A stretch of 64,000 nt of DNA from Pseudomonas sp. L5B5 (lineage in GTDB: Bacteria > Pseudomonadota > Gammaproteobacteria > Pseudomonadales > Pseudomonadaceae), in contig NZ_CP084742.1 in NCBI RefSeq assembly GCF_020520285.1, forward strand, positions 2,294,001 through 2,358,000. The letters run 5' to 3'. The position numbers were made by a program, and so were the translations under genes. The notes under the pieces were generated by a model, which did not search any database, was not told the origin of the DNA, and saw nothing but the letters and a program-made list of their open reading frames with translations. This document shows, one piece after another, positions 9,281 through 19,684 of this stretch (position 1 is the first letter of the stretch; each line of letters begins with the position of its first letter).

Positions 9281-12112
9281 TTAAACGGTAAACGCGTCTT
9301 GCAGCAGTTTTTCCTGCTGCTCGGCGTGCATCGATGCGTAACCGCATGCAGGTGCAGCGGAAGCATCACGGCCGGCGTACTCGAGTACGATCGACTTGTC
9401 GTGGTTGCCAACGATGCGGCGCATGTGATGCTGGCTGCAGTACCAGGCACCCTGGTTCATCGGCTCTTCCTGACACCAAACGACATGCTTGAGGTTGGTG
9501 TACGGAGCCAGGACTTCATTCAAGTCGTCCTCAGGGAATGGGTACAGCTGCTCGATGCGTACGACAGCGATGTCCTCGCGGCCTTCGGCACGGCGTTTTT
9601 CCAACAGGTCGTAGTAGACCTTGCCGCTGCACAGAATCAAGCGCTCGACCTTTTTCGGATCCAGTGCATCGATTTCCGGGATAACGGTCTGGAACGAACC
9701 TTCGGCCAGGTCTTCCAGGGTCGAGATGGCCAGTTTGTGGCGCAGCAGCGACTTTGGAGTCAGGACCACCAGCGGCTTGCGCAGTGGACGGATCACCTGG
9801 CGGCGCAGCAAGTGGTAGATCTGTGCCGGCGTGGTCGGTACGCACACCTGGATGTTGTGCTCGGCGCACAGCTGCAGGTAACGCTCAAGACGGGCCGAGG
9901 AGTGCTCGGGACCCTGACCTTCATAACCGTGTGGCAGCAGCATGGTCAGACCGCACAGGCGACCCCACTTGTGCTCGCCGCTGGTGATGAACTGGTCGAT
10001 CACCACTTGCGCACCGTTGGCGAAGTCACCGAATTGGGCTTCCCAGATCACCAGCGCGTTCGGCGTGGTGGTCGAGTAACCATATTCGAACGCCAGTACA
10101 GCTTCTTCGGACAGGAACGAATCGTACAGATCGAAACGTGGCTGGCCTTCGTACAGGTGCTGCAACGGGATGTAGGTGCTCGCGTCCTTCTGGTTGTGCA
10201 GCACTGCGTGGCGGTGCGAGAAGGTACCGCGGCCGATGTCCTGGCCGGTCATGCGAATCGGGTGACCTTCGAACGCCAGGGTGGCGTATGCCATGGTCTC
10301 GGCATAACCCCAGTTGATCGGCAGGCCGCCGGCTTGCATCTTCTGACGGTCTTCGTAGATCTTCGCGACCTGACGCTGAACCACGAAGCCTTCCGGCAGC
10401 TCCAGCAGCTTGGCGGACAGTTCCTGAAGGGTCTTGAGGTCGAAGCTGGTGTCGTGACGCGCAGTCCAGGTGTGGCCCAGGTACGGACGCCAGTCCACGA
10501 ACAATTCCTTGTTCGGTTCCTTGACCAGGCTCTTGACCACATGCAGACCGTTGTCCAGCGCGTTGCGATACTCGTCGACCTTGGCCTGGACGCGTTCTGC
10601 GTCAAGCACGCCGCCCTGGGTCAGGCGATCGGCATAGAGTTCACGGGTGGTGCGCTGCTTGGTGATCTGCTGATACATCAGAGGCTGGGTGCCGCTTGGT
10701 TCGTCGGCCTCGTTATGACCGCGACGACGGTAGCAGACCAGATCGATGACCACGTCACGCTTGAACTGCATGCGGTAGTCGATGGCCAGCTGGGTCACGA
10801 ACAGCACGGCTTCCGGATCATCGCCATTCACATGGAGAATCGGCGCCTGGATCATCTTCGCCACGTCGGTGGCGTATTCGGTGGAACGCGCGTCCAGCGG
10901 GTTGCTGATAGTGAAGCCGACCTGGTTGTTGACCACGATGTGCACAGTGCCGCCGGTCTTGAAACCACGGGTCTGGGACATCTGGAAGGTTTCCAGGACC
11001 ACGCCCTGACCGGCGAAGGCCGCGTCACCGTGGATGGAAATCGGCAGAACCTTGTCGCCGGTCGGATCGTTGCGACGATCCTGGCGAGCACGTACCGAAC
11101 CCTCGACCACTGGCGAAACGATTTCCAGGTGGGACGGGTTGAACGCCATCGCCAGGTGAACTTCGCCGCCGGAAGTCATCACGTTGGACGAGAAGCCCTG
11201 GTGATACTTGACGTCACCGGAGCCCAGTTCGACCTTCTTCTTGCCTTCGAACTCGTCGAACAGCTCGCGCGGATTCTTGCCGAAGGTGTTGACCAGCACA
11301 TTGAGGCGACCGCGGTGCGCCATGCCGATCACGACTTCCTTGGTACCGTAGGAACCGGAACGCTGGATCAGCTCGTCGAGCATCGGAATCAGGCTTTCGC
11401 CGCCTTCCAGACCAAAACGCTTGGTACCCGGGTACTTGGTGCCCAGGTACTTCTCCAGGCCTTCCGCCGCAGTAACGCGCTCAAGCAAGTGGCTCTTGAT
11501 GTCGGCAGAGTAGGCAGGACGGCCGCGTACACTTTCCAGACGCTGCTGGAACCACTGACGCTGCTCGGAATCGGTGATGTGCGTGAATTCAGCGCCGATG
11601 GTGCGGCAATATGTCTGCTGCAACGCTTCGTGAATTTCGCGTAGGCTCGCTTCCTCTTTGCCGATGAACAGGTCGCCGGCACGGAAGGTCGTATCAAGAT
11701 CGGCATTGGTCAAGCCGTAATGATTGATCGACAGGTCTGCAGGTGCAGGACGCTGCCACAGTCCCAGCGGGTCCAGCTGGGATGCCTGGTGGCCACGCAT
11801 CCGATAGGCCTGGATCAATCGCAGCACTTCAACTTGCTTCTTCTCGTGCTCACTGCTCACGCTCCCGGCGGAAACCGGTTGGGCGCGGCGCTGGTTCTTT
11901 GCCAGCAGGACGAAATGATCGCGGATCGTCGAGTGCGAAACATCGATGGCAGTGTTGCCGTCGGCAGGCAACTTATCAAAGTAAGTGCGCCACTCTTCTG
12001 GCACAGCGTTAGGGTCGTGCAGGTAGAGCTCGTAGAGCTCTTCCACATAGGCAGCGTTACTACCGGATAGGTAGGCACTGTTCCACATGCGCTGCATCAC
12101 GCTTTCTTGCAT
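9281..12112 (-). CDS. sucA: 2-oxoglutarate dehydrogenase E1 component
   Basis: 943 aa thiamine-diphosphate enzyme that decarboxylates 2-oxoglutarate and passes the succinyl group to SucB. N-terminal short E2-binding region (MWNSAYLSGSNAAYVEELYE), TPP/Mg domain (GMAHRGRLNVL; HGDAAFAGQGVVLE), and C-terminal transketolase-like domain (CQEEPMNQGAWY). Length is normal. Start ATG 12112 (MQESVMQRMW). The 263 bp upstream to sdhB hold no clear terminator, so read-through from sdhCDAB is likely. Confidence 0.97.
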   Translation of the reverse strand: MQESVMQRMWNSAYLSGSNAAYVEELYELYLHDPNAVPEEWRTYFDKLPADGNTAIDVSHSTIRDHFVLLAKNQRRAQPVSAGSVSSEHEKKQVEVLRLIQAYRMRGHQASQLDPLGLWQRPAPADLSINHYGLTNADLDTTFRAGDLFIGKEEASLREIHEALQQTYCRTIGAEFTHITDSEQRQWFQQRLESVRGRPAYSADIKSHLLERVTAAEGLEKYLGTKYPGTKRFGLEGGESLIPMLDELIQRSGSYGTKEVVIGMAHRGRLNVLVNTFGKNPRELFDEFEGKKKVELGSGDVKYHQGFSSNVMTSGGEVHLAMAFNPSHLEIVSPVVEGSVRARQDRRNDPTGDKVLPISIHGDAAFAGQGVVLETFQMSQTRGFKTGGTVHIVVNNQVGFTISNPLDARSTEYATDVAKMIQAPILHVNGDDPEAVLFVTQLAIDYRMQFKRDVVIDLVCYRRRGHNEADEPSGTQPLMYQQITKQRTTRELYADRLTQGGVLDAERVQAKVDEYRNALDNGLHVVKSLVKEPNKELFVDWRPYLGHTWTARHDTSFDLKTLQELSAKLLELPEGFVVQRQVAKIYEDRQKMQAGGLPINWGYAETMAYATLAFEGHPIRMTGQDIGRGTFSHRHAVLHNQKDASTYIPLQHLYEGQPRFDLYDSFLSEEAVLAFEYGYSTTTPNALVIWEAQFGDFANGAQVVIDQFITSGEHKWGRLCGLTMLLPHGYEGQGPEHSSARLERYLQLCAEHNIQVCVPTTPAQIYHLLRRQVIRPLRKPLVVLTPKSLLRHKLAISTLEDLAEGSFQTVIPEIDALDPKKVERLILCSGKVYYDLLEKRRAEGREDIAVVRIEQLYPFPEDDLNEVLAPYTNLKHVVWCQEEPMNQGAWYCSQHHMRRIVGNHDKSIVLEYAGRDASAAPACGYASMHAEQQEKLLQDAFTV

Positions 12113-12375
12113 GCTTGGTCACCCTCGGTTAGGGGAACACCACCGGCGACGACACCGAGCAAGCTTGCAGAAGTCCGAATGCAGCGACCAAAACAAGCCA
12201 CCTAGGATCACGCTGATAGTCCGGGTACCAGCCCGGATGCCCCTGCTTGTCTCATTTCTTCAAAAATATAGAGCAGCCACTTTGTGAGCTGCTGCTCAGG
12301 TTAGAGCCAGGACGCGGGTTGAAGCCCGCGCCTCGGCTTTTACGGTACAGCGGTCCTACGGGTACAACAGCTGAA

Positions 12376-13080
12376 TCACACGCCGCTCTGCAGAAGCATG
12401 TTACGAATGTGACCGATAGCCTTAGTCGGGTTCAGGCCCTTCGGACAAACGTTGACGCAGTTCATGATCCCCCGGCAGCGGAACACGCTGAACGGGTCAT
12501 CCAGAGAAGCCAGGCGCTCGGAAGTCTGGGTGTCGCGGCTGTCTGCCAGGAAGCGATAGGCTTGCAGCAGTGCAGCTGGGCCCAGGAACTTGTCCGGGTT
12601 CCACCAGAAGGATGGGCAAGAGGTCGAGCAGCAAGCGCAAAGGATGCACTCGTACAGACCGTCGAGCTTCTCACGTTGTTCCGGCGACTGCAGACGCTCG
12701 ATGGCCGGAGCCGGCGTGTCGTTCTGCAGGAATGGCTTCACCTTCTCGTATTGCTTGTAGAAGATGCTCATATCGACGACCAGGTCACGGATAACCGGCA
12801 GACCTGGCAGCGGACGAACAACCAGCTTGTTCTTCTTGACCACGGCAGACAGCGGCGTGATGCACGCCAGGCCGTTCTTGCCGTTGATGTTCATGCCATC
12901 GGAACCGCAAACGCCCTCGCGGCAGGAACGACGATAGGAGAAACCCTCGTCCTGTTCCTTGATCAGCGCCAGCACGTCCAGCACCATCAGGTCCTTGCCA
13001 CCGGTGTCGACCTGGAAAACCTGGGTTTTCGGCGCCGAGTCGGTGTCAGGGTTGTAACGATAAACTTCAACTTGCAACAT
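12376..13080 (-). CDS. sdhB: succinate dehydrogenase iron-sulfur subunit
   Basis: 234 aa. N-terminal plant-type ferredoxin domain with 2Fe-2S ligands in SCREGVCGSDG (Cys53, Cys58, Asp61) and LACITPL (Cys73). The C-terminal bacterial ferredoxin domain has CILCACCSTSCPSFWW (4Fe-4S) and GIMNCVNVCPKGLNP (3Fe-4S). It carries electrons from SdhA to quinone in SdhCD. ATG 13080 (MLQVEVYRYN) is preferred because GGGTG sits at the right distance; a start three codons upstream is possible. Confidence 0.97.
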   Translation of the reverse strand: MLQVEVYRYNPDTDSAPKTQVFQVDTGGKDLMVLDVLALIKEQDEGFSYRRSCREGVCGSDGMNINGKNGLACITPLSAVVKKNKLVVRPLPGLPVIRDLVVDMSIFYKQYEKVKPFLQNDTPAPAIERLQSPEQREKLDGLYECILCACCSTSCPSFWWNPDKFLGPAALLQAYRFLADSRDTQTSERLASLDDPFSVFRCRGIMNCVNVCPKGLNPTKAIGHIRNMLLQSGV

Positions 13081-13092
13081 ATCGATCACCCT

Positions 13093-14865
13093 TTAGTAAG
13101 TCCGGACTTTTGGTTCGAAAGTCGGAACAGTCTTCGGCGAGAAGTTGACCGCACGCTTGGCAACGCGCTTCTCACCCGGGAAGTACAGGGTGTGGCACAG
13201 CCAGTTTTCGTCGTCACGGTCTTCGAAGTCTTCACGGGCGTGAGCGCCGCGGGACTCTTTGCGCACTTCGGCAGCGATGGCGGTGGCTTCAGCCACTTCC
13301 AGCAGGTTCTGCAGTTCAAGTGCTTCGATACGCGCAGTGTTGAAAGCTTGAGACTTGTCGTTGATCTTGACGTTGGCGATGCGCTCACGCAGATCAGCCA
13401 GCTGAGCAATACCCTTCTGCATGTATTCGCCGGTACGGAATACACCGAAATAGTTCTGCATGCAGCTCTGCAGCTCGCGACGCAGGGTCGCGACATCTTC
13501 ACCTGTGTTGCGCTCGTTGAGCTTGGACAGGCGGCTCAGGGCAACGTCAACATCGGTATCGCTGGCGTCGCGGTATTCGATACCGTCGGTCAGCGCCTTC
13601 TCCAGGTGCAGGCCGGCCGCACGGCCGAATACCACCAGGTCGAGCAGCGAGTTGCCGCCCAGGCGGTTGGCCCCGTGTACCGATACGCAAGCCACTTCAC
13701 CCACCGCGAACAGGCCAGGGATGATGGTGTCTTCGCCAGCGGCGTTCTGAGTGATGGCCTGGCCATGAATGTTGGTGGCAACGCCGCCCATCATGTAGTG
13801 GCAGGTAGGAACGACCGGAACCGGAGCGACTACCGGGTCGACGTGAGCGAAAGTCTTGGACAGCTCGCAGATGCCTGGCAGGCGGCTGTGCAGCACTTCC
13901 TCGCCAAGGTGGTCGAGCTTGAGCATCACGTGATCGCCGTTAGGGCCACAGCCGTTGCCGGCAATGATCTCTTTAACCATGGAACGTGCCACCACATCGC
14001 GGCCCGCCAGGTCCTTGGCGTTTGGAGCATAACGCTCCATGAAGCGCTCGCCATGCTTGTTGATCAGGTAACCGCCTTCACCGCGGCAGCCTTCCGTAAC
14101 CAGTACACCTGCGCCGGCGATACCGGTCGGGTGGAACTGCCACATTTCGATGTCCTGCACTGGAACGCCAGCACGCAGGGCCATGCCGACACCGTCGCCA
14201 GTGTTGATCAGGGCGTTGGTGGTGGAGGCGTAGATGCGACCTGCACCGCCAGTGGCCAGCACGGTGGCCTTGGACTTGATGTACAGGGTTTCGCCGGTTT
14301 CGATGCAGATTGCGATCACGCCAACGAATGCGCCGTCCTGGTTCTTCACCAGGTCAACTGCGTAGTACTCGTTGAGGAACGTAGTGCCGGCCTTCAGGTT
14401 GCCCTGGTACAGGGTATGCAGCAGCGCGTGACCGGTACGGTCGGAAGCGGCGCAGGTACGGGCGGCCTGGCCACCCTTGCCGAAGTCCTTGGACTGACCA
14501 CCGAACGGACGCTGGTAGATGCGACCGGTTTCGGTACGGGAGAACGGCAGACCCATGTGGTCCAGTTCGAAGACCGCAGCCGGACCTTCCTGACACATGT
14601 ACTCGATAGCGTCCTGGTCGCCGATGTAGTCGGAACCCTTGACGGTATCGTACATGTGCCAGCGCCAGTCATCGTTCGGATCGGCCGAAGCGATGGCGCA
14701 GGTGATGCCACCCTGGGCGGACACGGTGTGCGAACGGGTCGGGAACACCTTGGTGACTACTGCAGTCTTGTGGCCGCCCTGGGCCAGCTGCAGTGCGGCA
14801 CGCATGCCGGCGCCGCCGCCGCCAATGATGATGGCGTCGAAAGAAATGGTTGGAATGTTAGCCAT
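13093..14865 (-). CDS. sdhA: succinate dehydrogenase flavoprotein subunit
   Basis: 590 aa catalytic subunit of respiratory complex II, oxidising succinate to fumarate on the cytoplasmic face of the inner membrane. [12 protein letters not shown] is the FAD dinucleotide fold. The covalent FAD attachment site is in [13 protein letters not shown] (His46). Substrate-site elements are QFHPTG, RGEGGYL and the C-terminal [13 protein letters not shown]. Followed 12 bp later by sdhB. Confidence 0.97.
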   Translation of the reverse strand: MANIPTISFDAIIIGGGGAGMRAALQLAQGGHKTAVVTKVFPTRSHTVSAQGGITCAIASADPNDDWRWHMYDTVKGSDYIGDQDAIEYMCQEGPAAVFELDHMGLPFSRTETGRIYQRPFGGQSKDFGKGGQAARTCAASDRTGHALLHTLYQGNLKAGTTFLNEYYAVDLVKNQDGAFVGVIAICIETGETLYIKSKATVLATGGAGRIYASTTNALINTGDGVGMALRAGVPVQDIEMWQFHPTGIAGAGVLVTEGCRGEGGYLINKHGERFMERYAPNAKDLAGRDVVARSMVKEIIAGNGCGPNGDHVMLKLDHLGEEVLHSRLPGICELSKTFAHVDPVVAPVPVVPTCHYMMGGVATNIHGQAITQNAAGEDTIIPGLFAVGEVACVSVHGANRLGGNSLLDLVVFGRAAGLHLEKALTDGIEYRDASDTDVDVALSRLSKLNERNTGEDVATLRRELQSCMQNYFGVFRTGEYMQKGIAQLADLRERIANVKINDKSQAFNTARIEALELQNLLEVAEATAIAAEVRKESRGAHAREDFEDRDDENWLCHTLYFPGEKRVAKRAVNFSPKTVPTFEPKVRTY

Positions 14866-14868
14866 GAA

Positions 14869-15237
14869 TCAGATACCCCAGAGAATCTGCACACCCCAGA
14901 CGAAGTAAGCGAACATTGCGACGCCGCATACTGCCTGGAAAAGGAAACGTACTGCTGTGGCCGACTTGCCCAGCGCCATCGGCGTCAGGTAGTCAGTCGA
15001 GATGGTCCACATGCCGACCCAGGCGTGAGCGCCCAGGGCCACCATGGCCAGCAGACTGAAGATACGCATCCAGTTGTTTGCGAACAGGCCATGCCACTGG
15101 GAGTAGTCAATGCCCGGATTCGCTACGAGGTACCCGATCAGGAAAATGAAATAAGCCGCGAGAACGACCGCAGACACACGCTGCGCCATCCAGTCATAAA
15201 GGCCCGAACGCGACAGGTTCGTAACGCTGGTTACCAT
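14869..15237 (-). CDS. sdhD: succinate dehydrogenase membrane anchor SdhD
   Basis: 122 aa with three hydrophobic helices, the usual anchor size. Start ATG 15237 (MVTSVTNLSRSGLYDWMAQR). The ATG overlaps the sdhC stop by 7 bp; a TTG two codons upstream is less likely. The Arg in the SGLYDWMAQR segment and GAHAWVGMW (heme/quinone-side His) fit SdhD. With SdhC it holds heme b and the ubiquinone site. Confidence 0.93.
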   Translation of the reverse strand: MVTSVTNLSRSGLYDWMAQRVSAVVLAAYFIFLIGYLVANPGIDYSQWHGLFANNWMRIFSLLAMVALGAHAWVGMWTISTDYLTPMALGKSATAVRFLFQAVCGVAMFAYFVWGVQILWGI

Positions 15238-15605
15238 ATCCAAACTCCCGCCAGAACGATTACCACCACCGATACGGCGATAACGATTTTCGAGCCCAGC
15301 TTGCCGCCTTCCAGCGTCTCACCGATGCCCATGTCCATGATCAGATGGCGTACACCGGCCACCAGGTGGTACAGCAAGGCGGACAGGAGGCCCCATGCAA
15401 CGAATTTGGCCAGCGGACTGGTCAAGCACGCCTTCACCTCGGCATAACCTTCCTCGGAACCCAGGGATTTGCTCAATGCGTAAAGCATGATGCCGAGGCC
15501 CAGGAAGAGGATGATGCCGGAAACACGGTGAAGAAACGACGTAACGCCGGTAATGGGGAGTTTGATGGTCCTTAGGTCTAGGTTTACAGGTCGTTGGCTA
15601 TTCAC
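15231..15605 (-). CDS. sdhC: succinate dehydrogenase cytochrome b556 subunit
   Basis: 124 aa, three membrane helices. MNSQRPVNLDLRTIKLPITG followed by TSFLHRVSG (quinone-site Ser and Arg) and the heme-ligand region LLYHLVAGVRHLIMD identify SdhC. The initiation codon is GTG at 15605; no ATG in frame would keep the conserved N-terminus. First gene of the operon, with a good sigma-70 promoter upstream. In P. aeruginosa sdhCDAB mRNA is a target of the iron-responsive PrrF sRNAs; whether that applies here was not tested. Confidence 0.94.
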   Translation of the reverse strand: MNSQRPVNLDLRTIKLPITGVTSFLHRVSGIILFLGLGIMLYALSKSLGSEEGYAEVKACLTSPLAKFVAWGLLSALLYHLVAGVRHLIMDMGIGETLEGGKLGSKIVIAVSVVVIVLAGVWIW

Positions 15606-15739
15606 GGCTTTTTTTCACACTGAAGAGCCCCTAACAATCAGGGCAAAGTTGTTGGGGAGTGCACTGGTCAGGTAATCACCACCCAGGGAGTGCGACCCCC
15701 ATCAAAACAGGCCCAGAAGCCCATGGCGGTCGGTGGCCG

Positions 15740-15768
15740 AGTATAGACAGTTAGGCTACTAATGACAA
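15740..15768 (-). promoter_or_regulatory. sigma-70 promoter for sdhC
   Basis: On the minus strand TTGTCA (15763-15768), a 17-bp spacer and TATACT (15740-15745). A start near 15,733 gives a leader of about 128 nt before the GTG of sdhC, long enough for sRNA control. This and the gltA promoter occupy the 363-bp divergent gap 15606-15968, which has no gene. Confidence 0.75.
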
Positions 15769-15882
15769 CGCAAAGACCTCCCCCTAATAGCTGATTGCGT
15801 TAGCTTTATAAAAGGCGTAAATGGCAGTGAATTTCGCTAAAAAATCGCTCCCAAAGCCTTCTGGGACAAGACTTTAGGCAAA

Positions 15883-15910
15883 TTGACATTCCGATTTATC
15901 CCTCTATAGT
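15883..15910 (+). promoter_or_regulatory. sigma-70 promoter for gltA
   Basis: TTGACA at 15883-15888, a 16-bp spacer and TATAGT at 15905-15910, a near-consensus promoter. A start near 15,917 would give a leader of about 50 nt. The ribosome site AGGAGG (15959-15964) lies 4 nt before the ATG at 15969. Confidence 0.8.
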
Positions 15911-15968
15911 GGTGCGGGCCCTGCGTGGGGGGTCTGTCTGATGATTTCAAGCATAAATAGGAGGCCAC

Positions 15969-17258
15969 ATGGCTGACAAAAAAGCGCAGTTGATCATCGA
16001 GGGCGCAGCCCCCGTCGAGCTGCCCATTTTAACCGGCACCGTTGGTCCCGACGTAATCGATGTTCGGGGCCTGACGGCCACGGGCCGCTTCACTTTCGAC
16101 CCAGGTTTCATGTCGACCGCCTCCTGCGAGTCGAAGATCACCTATATCGATGGCGATCAAGGCATCCTGCTGCACCGCGGCTACCCGATCGAGCAACTGG
16201 CCGAGAAGTCGGACTACCTCGAAACCTGCTACCTGCTGCTCAACGGCGAATTGCCGAATGCCGAGCAGAAGGCCCAGTTCGTCAGCACCGTGAAGAACCA
16301 CACCATGGTTCACGAGCAGTTGAAGAGCTTCTTCAACGGCTTTCGTCGCGACGCCCACCCGATGGCGGTGATGTGCGGCGTAGTCGGCGCGCTCTCGGCG
16401 TTCTACCACGACTCCCTGGACATCAATAACCCGCAGCACCGCGAAATCTCCGCCGTGCGCCTGGTTGCCAAGATGCCGACCCTGGCCGCGATGGTCTACA
16501 AGTACTCCATGGGCCAGCCGATGATGTACCCGCGCAACGACCTGTCGTACGCGGAGAACTTCCTGCACATGATGTTCAACACCCCGTGCGAGATCAAACC
16601 GATCAGCCCGACGCTCGCCAAGGCCATGGACCGGATCTTCATCCTCCATGCCGACCACGAGCAGAACGCCTCGACCTCCACCGTACGCCTGGCAGGCTCC
16701 TCGGGCGCCAACCCGTTCGCCTGTATCGCTGCCGGCATCGCAGCCCTCTGGGGCCCTGCCCACGGCGGCGCCAACGAAGCCGTGCTGACCATGCTCGATG
16801 AAATCGGCGATGTCTCGAACATCGACACCTTCATCGCCAAGGCCAAGGACAAGAACGACCCGTTCAAGCTCATGGGCTTCGGTCACCGCGTTTACAAGAA
16901 CCGCGACCCGCGCGCCACCGTGATGAAGCAGACCTGCGACGAAGTCCTGAAGGAACTGGGGATCAACAACGATCCGCAACTCGAACTGGCCATGCGCCTG
17001 GAAGAGATCGCCCTGACCGACCCGTACTTCATCGAACGCTCGCTGTACCCGAACGTCGACTTCTACTCGGGGATCATCCTCAAGGCGATCGGTATTCCAA
17101 CCAGCATGTTCACCGTGATCTTTGCCCTGGCGCGTACCGTCGGCTGGATCTCGCACTGGAAAGAAATGCTCTCCAGCCCTTACAAGATCGGCCGTCCACG
17201 TCAGCTGTACACCGGCTACGAGTCGCGCGACATCACCCAGCTGGAAGACCGCAAGTAA
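15969..17258 (+). CDS. gltA: type II citrate synthase
   Basis: 429 aa, the length of hexameric NADH-sensitive citrate synthases of Gram-negative bacteria. Condenses acetyl-CoA with oxaloacetate. Catalytic features visible: [20 protein letters not shown] (His-containing substrate site), [15 protein letters not shown] (second His and Arg), and [12 protein letters not shown] (catalytic Asp). Strong promoter and SD upstream, terminator at 17291. Transcribed divergently from sdhCDAB, the classical Pseudomonas arrangement. Confidence 0.97.
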   Translation: MADKKAQLIIEGAAPVELPILTGTVGPDVIDVRGLTATGRFTFDPGFMSTASCESKITYIDGDQGILLHRGYPIEQLAEKSDYLETCYLLLNGELPNAEQKAQFVSTVKNHTMVHEQLKSFFNGFRRDAHPMAVMCGVVGALSAFYHDSLDINNPQHREISAVRLVAKMPTLAAMVYKYSMGQPMMYPRNDLSYAENFLHMMFNTPCEIKPISPTLAKAMDRIFILHADHEQNASTSTVRLAGSSGANPFACIAAGIAALWGPAHGGANEAVLTMLDEIGDVSNIDTFIAKAKDKNDPFKLMGFGHRVYKNRDPRATVMKQTCDEVLKELGINNDPQLELAMRLEEIALTDPYFIERSLYPNVDFYSGIILKAIGIPTSMFTVIFALARTVGWISHWKEMLSSPYKIGRPRQLYTGYESRDITQLEDRK

Positions 17259-17290
17259 GACCAGCCTTGCGCTACCGTCTTAGCTGCACC

Positions 17291-17319
17291 GAAAACGGCC
17301 TCTGATAGAGGCCGTTTTC
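17291..17319 (+). terminator. gltA intrinsic terminator
   Basis: Perfect 12-bp stem GAAAACGGCCTC / GAGGCCGTTTTC with a 5-nt loop, then TTTC. It lies 33 bp after the gltA stop. The rest of 17259-17527 is non-coding. Confidence 0.92.
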
Positions 17320-17450
17320 TTTCGCCCCTCCCCCTCCCCTCCCACCGCAGGCCCGACATCGACCCGCTGCAAGCGGCAGGCATTGGCGCCCCCTCGCAAA
17401 CCATCACCTGCAGCACCCAGACACCTTCCCCGCTGCTCGACGCCCAATAA

Positions 17451-17480
17451 AAATGCCCTGGTCTCTCGACCAGGGCATTT
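17451..17480 (-). terminator. actP intrinsic terminator
   Basis: 13-bp stem AAATGCCCTGGTC / GACCAGGGCATTT with a 4-nt loop; on the minus strand TTTTTATT follows. Lies 47 bp after the actP stop. Confidence 0.92.
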
Positions 17481-17527
17481 CACCACCACTCAACGCCTGC
17501 CCAATAACAGACAAGCCTGAGCATTGC

Positions 17528-19186
17528 TTAGTGCGACACCGCCCCACTGGCTCCCAGGCCGGTTTGCGAGCGCACGAACTGCGGGAAGAACAGCGCTCGT
17601 TCGTTGGCTGCCGCAGCCGACTTGTCGGTAATGGAGAAGAACCAGATACCGACGAAAGCGATGAGCATCGAGAACAGCGCCGGGTACTCGTAGGGGTAGA
17701 TCGGCTTCTCGTGATGCAGGATCTGCACCCAGATGGTCGGACCGAGAACCATCAGCGCCACTGCGCTAACCAGCCCCATCCAGCCACCGATCATGGCGCC
17801 ACGGGTGGTGAGTTTCTTCCAGTACATGGAAAGCAGCAGTACCGGGAAGTTGCAGCTTGCGGCAATGGAGAACGCCAGGCCGACCATGAAGGCGATGTTC
17901 TGACTTTCAAAAAGAATGCCCAGGCCAATGGCCAGCACGCCCAGGGCCACCGTGGTGATCTTGGAAACGCGGATCTCGTCCTTCTCGTTGGCCTTGCCCT
18001 TCTTGATCACGCTGGCATACAGGTCATGGGAAACCGCCGAGGCGCCGGCCAGAGTCAGGCCCGCCACGACTGCCAGGATGGTGGCGAAGGCCACCGCCGA
18101 GATGAAGCCCAGGAACACGCTGCCGCCCACCGCGTTGGCCAGGTGCACCGCCGCCATGTTGTTGCCGCCCAGCAAGGCGCCTGCGGCATCCTTGAAGTCC
18201 GGATTAGTGCTGACCAGCAGGATCGCGCCAAAACCGATGATGAAGGTCAGGATGTAGAAGTAGCCAATGAAACCGGTGGCATAGAGCACGCTCTTGCGGG
18301 CTTCCTTGGCATCGCTCACGGTGAAGAAGCGCATCAGGATGTGTGGCAAGCCAGCGGTACCGAACATCAGCGCCAGCCCGAGGGAGAACGCCGAGACCGG
18401 ATCTTTTACCAGGCCGCCCGGGCTCATGATCGCCTCACCCTTGGGGTGAACCTTGATCGCTTCGGAGAACAGCATGTTGAAATCGAAGTTGACGTGCTTC
18501 ATCACCATCAGCGCCATGAAGGACGCACCGGAGAGCAGCAGCACCGCCTTGATGATCTGCACCCAGGTGGTGGCCAGCATGCCGCCGAACAGCACGTACA
18601 GGCACATCAGGATGCCCACCAGGATCACCGCCACATGGTAGTCGAGACCGAACAGCAACTGGATCAGCTTGCCGGCACCGACCATCTGCGCAATCAGGTA
18701 GAACGCCACCACCACCAGCGAGCCACAGGCCGACAACGTACGAATCTGGGTTTGCCCGAGGCGATAGGACGCCACGTCGGCAAAGGTGTACTTGCCCAGG
18801 TTGCGCAAGCGTTCGGCGATCAGGAACAGGATGATCGGCCAGCCCACCAGGAACCCGATGGAGTAGATCAGCCCGTCGTAGCCGGAGGTGAATACCAGGG
18901 CGGAAATACCCAGGAAGGACGCGGCCGACATGTAGTCGCCCGCAATCGCCAGGCCGTTCTGGAAACCGGTGATCTTGCCACCCGCCGCATAGTAGTCGGC
19001 GGCCGACTTGTTACGCTTGGAAGCCCAGTAGGTGATGCACAGGGTCGCCCCGACGAACACCACGAACATCACGATCGCCGATACGTTGAGGGGTTGCTTG
19101 TGGACTTCGCCTGTCAAGGCGTCCGCGGCCCAGAGGGCAGGAGCGAAAGCGGCCAGGCCGAGTGCTGCGAATAGACGGCGGATCAT
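17528..19186 (-). CDS. actP: cation/acetate symporter ActP
   Basis: 552 aa sodium:solute symporter family protein with about 13 membrane helices and a cleavable-looking N-terminus ([20 protein letters not shown]). ActP-like segments: [25 protein letters not shown], then [20 protein letters not shown]. Imports acetate and related short carboxylates. Its ATG overlaps the DUF485 stop by 4 bp, the universal yjcH-actP arrangement. In many bacteria this pair is induced by acetate and repressed by preferred carbon sources. Confidence 0.93.
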   Translation of the reverse strand: MIRRLFAALGLAAFAPALWAADALTGEVHKQPLNVSAIVMFVVFVGATLCITYWASKRNKSAADYYAAGGKITGFQNGLAIAGDYMSAASFLGISALVFTSGYDGLIYSIGFLVGWPIILFLIAERLRNLGKYTFADVASYRLGQTQIRTLSACGSLVVVAFYLIAQMVGAGKLIQLLFGLDYHVAVILVGILMCLYVLFGGMLATTWVQIIKAVLLLSGASFMALMVMKHVNFDFNMLFSEAIKVHPKGEAIMSPGGLVKDPVSAFSLGLALMFGTAGLPHILMRFFTVSDAKEARKSVLYATGFIGYFYILTFIIGFGAILLVSTNPDFKDAAGALLGGNNMAAVHLANAVGGSVFLGFISAVAFATILAVVAGLTLAGASAVSHDLYASVIKKGKANEKDEIRVSKITTVALGVLAIGLGILFESQNIAFMVGLAFSIAASCNFPVLLLSMYWKKLTTRGAMIGGWMGLVSAVALMVLGPTIWVQILHHEKPIYPYEYPALFSMLIAFVGIWFFSITDKSAAAANERALFFPQFVRSQTGLGASGAVSH

Positions 19187-19494
19187 TGCTGAGCCTCCTT
19201 CAGGATCGCGTTGTTCAACTCGTCGAATTCACCGTTGGCGCGCCGCACATAGATAGCCGTCAGGATGAAGGCCGAGATGATCAGGCCAACACCAATGGGG
19301 ATGCCCCAGGTAATGGAGGAAGTAGGCGTGAGCTTGGTCCCCAGGATCTGGGGCCCGTAGGCGATCAACAGGATGAAAGCCGAGTAGAGCCCAAGCATGA
19401 TCGCCGAAAGAATCCAGGCGAACCGCTCTCGCTTGCTGACCAGCTCCTTGAAACGCGGGCTGTTTTGAATCGAGAGGTAAATGCTGTCGTTCAT
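19183..19494 (-). CDS. yjcH: DUF485 membrane protein (YjcH-like) partner of ActP
   Basis: 103 aa with two membrane helices (residues about 25-48 and 64-88) and charged ends, matching DUF485/YjcH. It always accompanies ActP-type symporters and probably aids their assembly or stability, though the role is not proven. ATG 19494 follows GAGGAT. A perfect Hfq/Crc-type A-rich motif lies exactly between SD and start. Confidence 0.92.
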   Translation of the reverse strand: MNDSIYLSIQNSPRFKELVSKRERFAWILSAIMLGLYSAFILLIAYGPQILGTKLTPTSSITWGIPIGVGLIISAFILTAIYVRRANGEFDELNNAILKEAQQ

Positions 19495-19501
19495 TGTTTT
19501 T
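19494..19501 (-). promoter_or_regulatory. Hfq/Crc catabolite-activity motif at DUF485-actP start
   Basis: The transcript reads AAAAACAA, a perfect match to the AANAANAA motif bound by Hfq with Crc in Pseudomonas. It lies between the SD (GAGGAT, 19502-19507) and the A of the start codon. Established: such motifs at ribosome sites block translation during carbon catabolite repression. Its effect here is inferred from position. Confidence 0.65.
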
Positions 19502-19626
19502 ATCCTCGCAGCACAGATTTTAGGTGGAACCTAATGCACTCTATGCGGCTATCAGCCGCGTTCCAGACGACCTTAGTATTAGAACGACATGAGCTGCGAC
19601 GCCAACAACGGCCCGCAAAAAAACAA

Positions 19627-19656
19627 GGGCCATGCGCTGCAGGCAACGCATGGCCC
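19627..19656 (-). terminator. terminator of the betaine-binding protein gene
   Basis: Perfect 10-bp stem GGGCCATGCG / CGCATGGCCC with a 10-nt loop. On the minus strand it is followed by TTGTTTTTTTG. Lies 28 bp after the stop at 19685. Confidence 0.9.
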
Positions 19657-19684
19657 CGGAACCCTTGAGCTAGACAGCCGAGGA

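Noticed and set aside
7988..11644. 1,218-codon open frame on the plus strand antisense to sucB and sucA
   Set aside because: It is a mirror of two confidently identified genes, has the compositional look of antisense high-GC Pseudomonas DNA (His/Gln/Val/Gly-rich), no SD and no family signature. The same holds for the long plus-strand frames at 12247-15447, 6295-7977, 17453-19174 and 47548-49959.
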